64,000 nucleotides of DNA, taken from NCBI GenBank assembly GCA_963756365.1, contig CAVWNF010000003.1:1922001-1986000 (forward strand). The letters are read 5' to 3'. Source of the stretch: WHTI01 sp963756365. Its GTDB lineage: Bacteria; Actinomycetota; CADDZG01; WHSQ01. The notes under the pieces are model-generated. The model was given only the letters and a program-made list of their open reading frames with translations, did no database searches and had not been told where the DNA came from. The position numbers and the translations under genes were made by a program. Of the stretch, positions 36,621-46,207 are shown piece by piece (the first letter of the stretch is position 1; every line of letters starts with the position of its first letter).

Positions 36621-39594
36621 ATGCTTGCGGACATGCCAGTCGATCCCCCAGGTTTCGTCGGTCGCTCCGCAGAGCTCGATCGCCTCTCCGGCCTACTCGG
36701 ACGCGTGGAGGCCGAGCAGACCGCGGCCGCCGTGATCGGCGGGGACGCTGGGGTCGGAAAGACCCGGCTTATCAACGAGATCGCCGCCCGGGCCGAGGAA
36801 CGAGGCTTCCGGGTGCTCGATCGGTGGCTGCATGGAGACCGGCGATGTCGGACTCCCCTACGTCCCGCTCGTCGATGCGTTCCGCACGCTGGGGCGCGAC
36901 CCGGACGAGGCTCAGCATCGTCTCCCAGATCGCGCAGGCGGTTCCGAATCTCGGACGGCTCCTGCCCGCACTCGACGACGTCCGGCCCCCGAACTGGGCC
37001 GGGCCAGGACGGACTCGATCAGGTCGAGTTGTTCGGCGGGATCCATTCCCTCCTCGGCCGCCTCGCCGACGAGGCCCCACTGCTCCTCATCATGGAAGAC
37101 ATCCATTGGGCGGACCGCTCGACGCGCGACCTCCTCTCCTTCCTCCTGCGGACGCTCCGCACGGGGAGGGTCGGGCTGCTCGCGACCTATCGCTCCGACG
37201 AACTCCACCGCACCCACCCACTGCGCCCCCTGCTCGCCGAGATCGTCAGGCTCGTCGAGGTCGAACGCATCGACCTGCAGCCGTTCGACCGAGGCGAGCT
37301 GGGCCAGTACCTCGCGACCCTGACCGATGCGCCGCTCGATCAGGCCACGATCGACAAGATCCTCGAGCGCTCCGAGGGCAACGCGTTCTTCGCCGAGGAA
37401 CTGATCGCGGCCGGAGCCGCCACCGGCGACTCCGTGCTCCCCGATGCGCTCGTCGATGTGCTGCGTGATCGGATCGAGACGCTGCCCGAAGCTCGACCCA
37501 GGAACTGCTGAAGGTCGCCGCGGTCGCTGGCCGACGGGTCGACCACGACCTCCTCGTCGCGGCCTCGGACAAGGACGAACTCGAGATCGAGCCGGACATC
37601 CGCGCCGCGGTCGCGGGACAGATCCTCGTCGCCGATGCGAACAGCCGGGACCTATCGCTTCCGCCACGCGCTGCTCCAGGAGGCCGTCTACAACGACCTC
37701 CTCCCCGGCGAACGCACTCGCCTCCACGAGACCTACGCCCGGCTGCTTGCGGGAACGACGGCTCCGCGGCCGAGCTCGCCTACCACTGCCTCGCGTGCCA
37801 CGACCTCAAGCGCGGACTCGTCGCGGTGATCGACGCGGCGACGGAGGCGACCGATGTGTCCGCTCCCGCAGAGGCCCTCGTCCATCTCACCCAGGCACTC
37901 GAGATCTGGGGCCAGGTACCCGACGCCGAGGAGGTCGCTGGCGTCTCCAAGGTGCAGGATCCTGCTCCGCGCGGCGGCGGCAGCCGGGAACATCGGCGAG
38001 TTCAAGAAGGCGATCGCGTTCGCGCAGAGCGCGGTCGAGATGCGCCGAGGCATCGGACCACGAACTGAGCGTCGCGCTCGCGTACGAACGGCTCGGCGAG
38101 CATCTCTACCAGGGGGAATCCCCGGTCGAGGCGACCCTCGGCGCGTTCCGGAAGGCGGTCGAGCTCGTTCCAGAGGATCCGCCGACCGCCGCAACGGGCC
38201 CGCGTCACCGCGGGGCTCGCGCGGGCTCTCTTGGGCTGGCGCATGCACGACGAGGCGCGCAGATGGTGCGACGAAGCGCTCTCGGTCGCGCGCTCGGTCG
38301 GAGCCAAGGAAGACGAGACCCACGCGCTGAACACGCTCGCTACCCTTGAGATGCGGCACGACAACATCGAGGAAGCACGCGCATTGCTCCTCGAAGCGCG
38401 ATCCAGGGCGGAAGAGATCGGCGCGCGCTTCCAGGAGCTACGCGCGCAGTTCAGCCTCGGGGCTCTCGCCCTCGATCAGGGCGATCTCCCGACGGCCAAG
38501 GAGGCGCTCGATGACGCGATCGCCAGGGCCGAGAGCTACGGACTCATCTGGGGGCAGTACGGGATCAACTCCAACGTGCTGCGGCTGTTCACCTACTACG
38601 CGATCGGAGCGTGGGACGAGGGCCAGGCGATCGCTGCCGCCATTGACCAGCGCATCCTCGGAGCCTCGTACCTGTCTGCAGCGGTCCTCTACATCGAGGT
38701 CGCGCGCGGGAGCGACGGCGTTGACGACCGGATCGAACAGCTCGCCAAGCCGGGCAAGGATCTGGACTGGGTTCGCTACATGAGGTCCGGGTGCGGTGCC
38801 GACCGGGCCCTCTACAAAGGCGATCTCGACACGGCCGAAGCCATGATCGAAGCGATCCTCGACGAACTCGTCGATGCCGAGGAGGGGTGGGAGCTCAGCG
38901 CGATCTGGCCCGGCACGCTCGGCATCACGATCCAGGCCGAACGCGCCGAGCTCGCCCGACGGGCGGGCGACGCCGAACTGGTCGCGGATGCGATCGCCAC
39001 CGGCAAGGAGCACCTCGAGCGGTGCCGCAAGGCGATCGAGTACTCACGCTCACTCGGGCGACAGATCGGCCCCGAAGCGCTGGCGTGGGTCGCCCGCGCC
39101 GAGGCCGAGAGCAGCCCGACTCGAGGAGCAGTCCGTCGGTCGAGCTGTGGCGCGCCGCGACCGAAGCGTTCTCGTACGGCTACCTCTACGAGGAGGCACG
39201 CTCCCGCTTCCGGCTCGCCGAAGCTCTCCTCGGGGAGGGCGAGCGCGACGAGGCCGAGGACCAGCTGCGGAGCGCTCACCAGGCCGCGCTCGACCTGGGG
39301 GCCGAGCCCCTGAGGGAGAGGATCGAGGCACTGTCGCGGCGCGGCCGGATCGACATCGGGGCGGATCGCTCCGCCCCCGACGGTCTCGCCGGGCTCACCG
39401 CACGCGAACTCGAGGTCCTCGCGCTCGTCGCAGAAGGACGCTCGAACCAACAGATCGCCGACGAACTGTTCATCAGCCGCAAGACGGCGAGCGTCCACGT
39501 GAGCCACATCCTCGCGAAGCTCAACCTGTCGACCCGCGTCGAAGCCGCCGCCCTCGCCCACAGGGCAGGGCTCCCAACAACAGGATCTACTTGA
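36621..39594 (+). CDS. LAL-type LuxR transcriptional regulator, ten frameshifts
   Basis: The reassembled protein is about 989 residues: N-terminal AAA/STAND ATPase (Walker A GGDAGVGKTRLINE, Walker B LLLIMEDIHWAD), a long tetratricopeptide-like middle, and a C-terminal LuxR helix-turn-helix (LTARELEVLALVAEGRSNQQ, IADELFISRKTASVHVSHIL). Frame changes: insertions near 36826, 36915, 37005, 37645, 37945, 38052 and 38190, deletions near 37494, 37755 and 39118. Net correction gives exactly 990 codons. LAL proteins usually activate catabolic operons in response to a ligand; the target is unknown. Such density of indels could also mean a genuine pseudogene. Confidence 0.78.
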
Positions 39595-41066
39595 GCGACA
39601 CCCAGACCGACTTCGTCTGCGTGTATGTCTCGACCGAGTGGACGCCCAGTTCACGTCCGAAGCCGGACTGCTTGTAGCCGCCGAACGACACCGATGGGTC
39701 GTACTGACCCGCGGTGTTGATCCACACGGTTCCGGCCTTGATGCCCTTTGCGACGCGGTGGGCCTTCGACAGATCGCTGGTCCAGACCGCCGACGCCAGT
39801 CCGTACATCGTGTCGTTCGCGACCGCGATCGCCTCGTCGACGTCCGCGACCTCGATCACCGACGCGACCGGCCCGAATATCTCTTCCTGGGCGATGCGCA
39901 TGTCGTTCTTGACTCCAGTGAATACGGTCGGCTGCACGAAGTAGCCGTCGCCGAGATCCGTGGCGCGCTCGCCACCAGTCGCGACCTCGGCCCCCTCGTC
40001 CTTGCCGATGTCGATGTAGCCAGTGACACGATCGAGCTGCTCCTGGCTGACGACCGGACCCATGCCGGTTGATTCATCGAGCCCGGGCCCGAGCTTCATC
40101 GCTGCGGTCGCATCGACCAGGGACGAGACGAACTCGTCATGCACGGAAGACTCGACGAGGATGCGCGTGCCAGCGGTGCAGACCTGGCCCGAGTTGAGGA
40201 AGACGCCCATCATCGAACCCTTGGCAGCGCGCTTCATGTTCGCATCGGCGAACACGATGTTCGGCGACTTGCCACCGAGTTCGAGCGTCACGCGCTTGAG
40301 GTTGCCCATCGATGCCTCGAGGATCTTGCGGCCGACCTCGGTCGAACCGGTGAACGCGATCTTGTCGACGTCCATGTGCGCGGCGAGTGCGGCGCCTGCC
40401 TCGTGACCGAGCCCAGTAACGACGTTGACCACGCCTTCGGGGACTCCAGCCTCGAGCGCCAGTTCGGCCAGACGCAGTGCGGTCAGCGGGGTCTGCTCGG
40501 CGGGCTTGAGGACGACGGTGTTCCCGAACGCGAGCGCCGGGGCGACCTTCCAGACCGCCATCACGAGTGGGAAGTTCCACGGGATGATCCCCCCACACAC
40601 ACCGAGTGGCTCGCGCAGCGTGTAGACGAGCATGTCGTCGGTCGTCGGATTGGTTTCGCCGAACACCTTGGTCGGCCAGCCGGAGTAGTAGCGGAAGACC
40701 TCGGACGCCATCCACATCTCGCCCGCCGCGATCCCGACCGGCTTACCCGAGTCGATCGACTCCAATTGGGTCAACTCTGGGATGTTGCGCTTGATCAACT
40801 CGCCGAGCTTGAAGAGGACCTCGGCCCTCTTGCCCGGACGGAGGCCCGACCACCTGCCGTCATCGAACGCCTCTCTCGCCGAGGCAACCGCCTGGTCGAT
40901 ATCTGCCCCGCGCCCGCGGGGCCTGCGTGACGGTCTTTCCGGTGGATGGGTCGATGACATCGAAGGTTTCGCCCGAAGCAGCATCGGCCCGGGAGCCACC
41001 GATCATCATCTTCGGAGCACCTTCGAGGAACTTGGTTACCTCGGGCAGCACCTCTGGCTGGGTCAT
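39587..41066 (-). CDS. NAD(P)-dependent aldehyde dehydrogenase, one frameshift
   Basis: This 492-residue aldehyde dehydrogenase has the fold signature IIPWNFPLVMAVWK, catalytic glutamate in VTLELGGKSPN and catalytic cysteine in NSGQVCTAGTR. ATG 41066 (MTQPEVLPEVTKFLEG) follows AGGAGGAGA. A one-base insertion near 40915 separates TGKTVTQAPRA from GADIDQAVASAREAF. It oxidises an aldehyde to an acid; similarity to betaine- or phenylacetaldehyde-type enzymes does not fix the substrate. It converges with the LAL gene with an eight-base overlap. Confidence 0.88.
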
Positions 41067-41105
41067 CTGATCTCCTCCTGATGGTTTCCACCCAGCCTAA
41101 ACGGC

Positions 41106-41137
41106 AAGGAGCCCGGACCCTCAGGCCCGGGCTCCTT
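41106..41137 (-). terminator. Terminator of the PrsW-like/anchored protein operon
   Basis: AAGGAGCCCGG and CCGGGCTCCTT form an eleven-base perfect stem, 17 bases past the stop at 41154 on the minus strand. It isolates the protease operon from the aldehyde dehydrogenase downstream. Confidence 0.75.
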
Positions 41138-41153
41138 CTGATGCTCCCCCCGC

Positions 41154-41988
41154 CTAGTTCGAGCCGAAGGCGTTGAACGTGTCGTCGATGATCGGCCCCC
41201 ACGAGGTGCCGCTCGCATCGAACTCTTCCGGAGGCGAATGCTCCGCGGTCATGACCAGCGATGTGCCGTCCTGCCGGATGCCCACGTACATCTGTCCGTA
41301 GAGGGGCAGCGACCCCTGCGCGTCGACCCACAGCGCCTGGTAGTCCATCACTGCGATCGACACGAGCGAGCCGAACGGCTGAAGCGGACTCACCGCTCCC
41401 GTCTGCAAGTTGGCTGTAGTTCTCGGCAGGGAGGATCACGGAGACGATCCCGCTCAGTAGCGACGAGGCATCGGTCGCGGGGTCCTCGACCCCGGAAACC
41501 GCATAGACCCAGCTGCTGTTCGCATCGCCAAGGAGCAGGTCGGTATCACCTTGTCCGAGGACCTCCCACCCGGCCGGAACCGAGATCTGGACGTTGGCGC
41601 CGATCACGACCCCGCTGCCGGGGTCAGGAGCCGGAGCCTCGGTAGGCTGCGGCTCCGGCGCAGTGGTCTCTTCAGGCTGAGGAGCAGGGTCGGTGTTCGA
41701 GATCGGGGTCGGGTTGAGGATGCCGGAACCACCCTCACCCGGTGCCGCGACAGCCGACTGGTTGTTGTCGCCCCCGGACATCAGTCCGACGACACCACCG
41801 ATGCCACCGATCACACCGACACCGGCGACGATCATCGCGATCGTCTTCTGCTTACCCGACTGGAAGTAACCACCGCCAGCCCCTGCCGCCGGCGCCGTTG
41901 CCGCCGGCGGAGTCGCTGCGGGGGCGCTGGCTGCGGGTGGAGTTGCCTGTGGCTCTGGAGTGGATGAGGTTGGCGTCTGATCGCTCAT
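41154..41988 (-). CDS. Membrane-anchored extracytoplasmic protein of unknown function, one frameshift
   Basis: This 277-residue (corrected) protein starts with a Pro/Ala/Thr-rich cytoplasmic segment (~45 residues), then one membrane helix (IAMIVAGVGVIGGIGGVVGL), a Pro/Glu-rich linker and a folded outer domain (VQISVPAGWEVLGQGDTDLL ... DTFNAFGSN). One insertion near 41414 splits the outer domain. ATG 41988 overlaps the stop of the PrsW-like gene, so the two are co-translated; it is a natural candidate substrate or partner of that protease. I do not recognise the outer domain. Confidence 0.7.
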
Positions 41989-43208
41989 GCCGCACCTCCC
42001 ACCGGTCCGGAGCCCATATGGCGGCGGGCTTGGTGTGAGGCCGAACGGACCGACGTGCCGCACACGACGCAGAACGACGATCCGACGAGCAGCATGTTCT
42101 CGCACTCGGGACAGAACGTCTCGACGAACGTCTCGCGTTTGCCGTGCAAGGACTTGGCAGCGTCCTCCACTGCGGCCTCGAGCAGCGCGTGCTGGAGCAT
42201 GACCCTGATCCTGATGATCAGAACGCCCAGGATCACGAAGCCCCACAGCAGGCCGAGCGCTTGGCCGAACGGTGCGTAGGCGAACAACCTGACTCCGAGC
42301 CAGTAAGCGATATTGACCCCGGCAGCGAACAGGAAGTTCTTCACGTAGTAGGGCGTGAAACCGTCGTAGCCCTCGCCCTTACCTGAGAATGCGGCGACCG
42401 CTATCCCAGTAGCCGTCCCATAGATAAGCGACTTGACGACCATGAGGTTCACGATGACTACGACCCAAGAAGCGAGTCCGGCGGTGGTCCGGAACTCGCT
42501 CGAGGTGAAGACCGACGAGAAAACGACGAGGGTCTCGAACGCGGCATAAGCCGTTCCTGCAGCCACTCCGAACGTGAGCCCGTCGATCATGTCGTCGAAC
42601 TGAGGGCGGCGAGCCAGCAAGGCGGCAGGAAGGTTCTTGACCAGTTCGGCGACGATCGGAAGGAGCACCGCGAAGATCAGCAGGGCCTTTATAGAGATCG
42701 AGCCGACGCCGCCCCGAGATCCGCTGCCGGCAACGAAGCTTCCGAACTCGGACTCGAAGGCCCAGCGGAAGAACACGATCGAGACGACCACCGACAGGGC
42801 CCCCGTTACGAAGAACAGGCCGACCACGACTGGGGCCGGAGCGTCTTCCCACAGGTTCACGTCATAGATGTAGACGAGATAGGCAACCGGGATCAGGAAG
42901 GCCGCCGCGGCGACGGCGATCGAGAGGATGCCCAGGGCCGTTGATCCGATGATCAGGACCGCGCTGATGATCATCGCCCAGCGATAGTTATCTGCAGTAT
43001 CGCGACTGGTGTGGGGCATGATCGTCGAGATGAGAGCGAACTGATTGACACCCTCGCCCGACTGGACCACGTACGAATTATCTCGTTCGTGACCGGCGGG
43101 TCCTCCGCCTTTCATCTGAGACCCACAGCGATGACAGAACCGCGCCACCTCCGGGTTCTCCGAAGAACACTGGGGACACTGCAAGACCGCTACCTCCTCT
43201 GTTTCCAC
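41985..43208 (-). CDS. PrsW-like intramembrane protease with zinc ribbons at both ends
   Basis: This 407-residue polytopic protein has an N-terminal zinc ribbon (CPQCSSENPEVARFCHRCG) and a C-terminal one (FCPECENML ... SSFCVVCGTS). Between them are about eight membrane segments with PIVAELVKNLPAAL and DGLTFGVAAGTAYAAFE, which resemble the E(E)xxK and G..G.G.A..E motifs of PrsW proteases. The first motif has a single glutamate, so activity is uncertain. The start may be GTG 43208, or TTG 43184, which is better spaced after GAGGAGG and gives LQCPQC. PrsW proteases cleave membrane anti-sigma factors or similar single-span proteins. Confidence 0.65.
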   Translation of the reverse strand: METEEVAVLQCPQCSSENPEVARFCHRCGSQMKGGGPAGHERDNSYVVQSGEGVNQFALISTIMPHTSRDTADNYRWAMIISAVLIIGSTALGILSIAVAAAAFLIPVAYLVYIYDVNLWEDAPAPVVVGLFFVTGALSVVVSIVFFRWAFESEFGSFVAGSGSRGGVGSISIKALLIFAVLLPIVAELVKNLPAALLARRPQFDDMIDGLTFGVAAGTAYAAFETLVVFSSVFTSSEFRTTAGLASWVVVIVNLMVVKSLIYGTATGIAVAAFSGKGEGYDGFTPYYVKNFLFAAGVNIAYWLGVRLFAYAPFGQALGLLWGFVILGVLIIRIRVMLQHALLEAAVEDAAKSLHGKRETFVETFCPECENMLLVGSSFCVVCGTSVRSASHQARRHMGSGPVGGAA

Positions 43209-43251
43209 GAAAACTGCCGCAAGAGGAACTGTGGGGACATGGCCATAGGGT

Positions 43252-43341
43252 TGTCAATGACCTTCTGCGAAAGACTTGTGCTCGAAGGTCAAAGTTTCGG
43301 GCGCAAGGTCATTGACACCGCTCGCGCCGTGTACGGACAAT
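43252..43341. promoter_or_regulatory. Mirrored divergent promoters with 13-bp inverted repeat
   Basis: AAGGTCATTGACA occurs at 43305-43317 on the plus strand and, inverted, at 43252-43264. Each arm ends in a consensus -35 box (TTGACA) pointing outward. On the plus strand GACAAT follows after 18 bases (43336-43341), putting transcription start at about 43348, the GTG of the M4 protease (leaderless). A third AAGGTCA lies at 43285-43291. On the minus strand CACAGT follows the -35 after 18 bases. A common regulator could bind AAGGTCA and control both operons. Confidence 0.65.
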
Positions 43342-43347
43342 CCCCCT

Positions 43348-46197
43348 GTGCCACATTCCGTTCCAAGACGCTCGCTAGTCCCGCTCGCCCTATGCGCGGC
43401 CGTCCTCGTGATGTCGGCCTGCGAGCGGACGAACGCGGTAGCCGACGGCCCTGCCGAGCCGACCACCCTGATCGTTTCGAGTGCCTGGCTCCAGAGCAAC
43501 GATTCCGAGGATGCCCAGGCCCGGATCGCCGCCCTCACGAGATCGGTCGATGAACTTCGCGAGGTGACTTCGTCTGGTTGGGTCGGGAGACAAGATGACA
43601 TCACCGGCTACCTGGGGGAACTGACCGGCGGCCGCTTCTTCGGGGACGCCGCGGCAGATGCCACCTCGGTCATCCAGGTCTTGATGGACACCTACGGCCC
43701 GGCTCTCTTCGGTATCGGGGCCTCCAATCTGATCCTTGGCGACGAGAGCCAGCCCGATGCCACCGGTTCGACCACCATCCGAGCCGAGCAGGCGATCGAA
43801 GGTGTGCCCGTGCTCGATGGGAGCCTGATCTTCACCATCGGGGACGCTGCCTCTGAACCTCGCGTCAACTCGATCTCGGGAAGAGTGTTCGGGGGTCTGT
43901 CCGTGACCACGAACCCGTCGGTGTCGGCGAAGAAAGCTGCCTCGGAGGCAGTGACGCTCTCGGGCGGTTTCGTCCAAGGGAAAGCACGCTTGGTCGTGAT
44001 CCCGGGCGGCGAGGGCCAGTTGGCGTGGGAGGTCGTCGTCGTCGGAGCAACCAACAGTGGGGATGAGCTCACGCTGTCCGACGGTCTCTACTACATCAGC
44101 GCGGTCACGGGCGAGCTCCTAAACGTGCGGCCGGCATCTGCTCACGGGCGCACATCGGTCCCGTATGCACCTCAGTTCGCGGGGAAGCTCGGCAGGGTTG
44201 GTTCTCTGGTCCAGCACCAGTCAGCCTCGGACGCGGTGGAGGTGACCGGTGATAACCCGGTGGGCGGCCAGTTGACCGCCGTCGGCGTCAACACCCAACA
44301 GGGCGTTGCGCTGGTTGATACCACCGTCCCCACTTACGATCCGCAGACCGGCGAGGGCGGCATCTATACGTACGACGCGCGCGGCAGCGCAGATGAGAGT
44401 CAACTCCCAGGCACCCTCTACGTCGAGAACGGGACCCGCATCAACGACCCGGAGGCGCTAGCCGCTCAGTCACTCAGCCGGGTGGTCTACGACTATTACG
44501 CAGCCCTCGGCCGCGCATCGTGGGACGGGCAAGGCGGATCCCTGGTATCGACCGTCAACTTCGGTGGTGGCGACTTCTGCAATTCCTTCTTCTCGTCATC
44601 ACTTCAACCGCCACAGATGGTCTACGGCAACCCGTGCGAGGCGGGCGGTGGCCTTGCCGAGCTGTCCGAGGTCGAGATCGATACCGCCGGGCACGAGATC
44701 ACCCACGGTGTGACCGACACCTCGGCTGGGCTCATCTACTCGGGACAATCAGGGGCGCTCAACGAGAGCTTCTCCGACTACTTCGGGAACGTGATCGGAA
44801 ACGCCCTGAAGGGATCAGACTCCGCTGCTCTCTTCGAGGGCGGATGCAACGGATTCACCTCGCCCACTCCGATGTGCATCCCGAACCCTGAGGGTGGCCT
44901 GTCGCTGAGGTACATGCTGAACGGCAATACCTTCGCCGACTACCTCTACATCCTGAATCCGCCTCACCGGCTCCGCATCCTTGGGGTCAACCAGGACTCG
45001 GGTGGAGTGCACCTGAATTCGTCGATCTGGAACAACGCCCTCTGGAGCATCCGTGCTCGCCTGGCCCAGATCGAAGGGACCGACGGAAACTCCTCGAAGC
45101 TCGCGACCGACTTCGACAAGATCGTCTACGCAGCGCTCAACTCGAAACTCGGTCCATCTGCGGGATTCGTCGATGCTCGGACCGCGATCGAGCAGACCGC
45201 GGTCGAGGCTGGGGCCGACTCGACGATCCTTCGAGTTATCCAGGAGACGTTCGATTTCAACAAGATCTGCGCTGGGTGCGCCGCTCCCACGCCTGGCCCC
45301 GGCAAGATCGTCTCGGCCTCCCCCCAGACCCAGTTGGCCCCAAGCGTGTTCCAAGATCAGATCGCGTGGCTCGACCTCAACCAGGGTGATGGGATCTTCG
45401 GGTTCCCCGCGCAGGCGGGTGTCGGCAACGACCCGACGAATCTCGCATCCACTCCGGAGACGGCACAGGTGGTGTTCGCTGGCAACTCGATAATCGCGCT
45501 CGAACTCCCCGGAACCATCGTCAGGTACGACTCCGCTGGGGCCAAGTCGCAGCTTGCTGACATCGGCGTGTCGACCCTCGCTGCTGGCCTCGCGGGCTCC
45601 GACGTCGGGGCAGCCTGGGTATCGATGGAGGACGGGACCGTTAGCTTCGTGGATCCGAACGGGTCGGTCGCGTCTGCTTCGCTTCCGAAACTAGGAGGCG
45701 AATCCATAGTCTCGATGGGAACCGGTGACGGCGTCGTCAGCATGGGAACGGACGGCGGCTCCGTGCTGATGTGGCAGCCGGGCGGAGACATCAACTTGCT
45801 GGGCAACATGCAGGGAGCGGTTCTCTCGGTCGCCGCGTATGGGAACAACGTGATCGCCGTGGACGATTCAGGAAACGCGGCGTTGTTCGATACCTCGGGA
45901 GGGGTCACCACGCTGTCCGAGGACGCGATCCCATTCGGTGCTGCGATGAATGCCACCTATGCAGTCTGGGTGAACAGCCAGGGCGAGCTGGGAGGAGGGG
46001 TGGCGCGCACTGAAGGCGCGGTGTTCCCCGACACCGACCTCTACATGTTCAGCCTCGACTCAGGCACCACCTACAACCTGCTTCCGCAACGAGGTCAGCA
46101 GGGATTCCCTGCCCTGTCGGGCAACCGGATCGTGTGGCAGGACGCCGTGTATGGCGGCGATGACATCCTCACCGCCACGATCCCTACCGGCCTCTAA
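43348..46197 (+). CDS. M4-family metalloprotease lipoprotein with C-terminal propeller-like region
   Basis: This 949-residue protein has a lipoprotein signal with lipobox LVMSAC, a propeptide-like region, then a thermolysin-type domain: zinc motif GHEITHGV (about residue 449), third ligand in LNESFSDYFG and catalytic histidine in GGVHLNSSIWNNALW. After about residue 650 come repeated beta-strand blades (IVSASPQTQLAPSVFQDQ onward) suggesting a six- or seven-bladed propeller. GTG 43348 coincides with the predicted transcription start. A cell-surface protease fused to a propeller is unusual for M4 enzymes, which normally end in a small helical or PPC domain. Confidence 0.85.
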   Translation: MPHSVPRRSLVPLALCAAVLVMSACERTNAVADGPAEPTTLIVSSAWLQSNDSEDAQARIAALTRSVDELREVTSSGWVGRQDDITGYLGELTGGRFFGDAAADATSVIQVLMDTYGPALFGIGASNLILGDESQPDATGSTTIRAEQAIEGVPVLDGSLIFTIGDAASEPRVNSISGRVFGGLSVTTNPSVSAKKAASEAVTLSGGFVQGKARLVVIPGGEGQLAWEVVVVGATNSGDELTLSDGLYYISAVTGELLNVRPASAHGRTSVPYAPQFAGKLGRVGSLVQHQSASDAVEVTGDNPVGGQLTAVGVNTQQGVALVDTTVPTYDPQTGEGGIYTYDARGSADESQLPGTLYVENGTRINDPEALAAQSLSRVVYDYYAALGRASWDGQGGSLVSTVNFGGGDFCNSFFSSSLQPPQMVYGNPCEAGGGLAELSEVEIDTAGHEITHGVTDTSAGLIYSGQSGALNESFSDYFGNVIGNALKGSDSAALFEGGCNGFTSPTPMCIPNPEGGLSLRYMLNGNTFADYLYILNPPHRLRILGVNQDSGGVHLNSSIWNNALWSIRARLAQIEGTDGNSSKLATDFDKIVYAALNSKLGPSAGFVDARTAIEQTAVEAGADSTILRVIQETFDFNKICAGCAAPTPGPGKIVSASPQTQLAPSVFQDQIAWLDLNQGDGIFGFPAQAGVGNDPTNLASTPETAQVVFAGNSIIALELPGTIVRYDSAGAKSQLADIGVSTLAAGLAGSDVGAAWVSMEDGTVSFVDPNGSVASASLPKLGGESIVSMGTGDGVVSMGTDGGSVLMWQPGGDINLLGNMQGAVLSVAAYGNNVIAVDDSGNAALFDTSGGVTTLSEDAIPFGAAMNATYAVWVNSQGELGGGVARTEGAVFPDTDLYMFSLDSGTTYNLLPQRGQQGFPALSGNRIVWQDAVYGGDDILTATIPTGL

Positions 46198-46207
46198 AGA
46201 GCCAGGG

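Noticed and set aside
2680..39120. Programmed +1 frameshifting as a genome-wide system
   Set aside because: Most shifts are single-base insertions, but sites share no slippery sequence or stop-codon context, some go the other way, and many fall at short homopolymers. Sequencing error explains them better.
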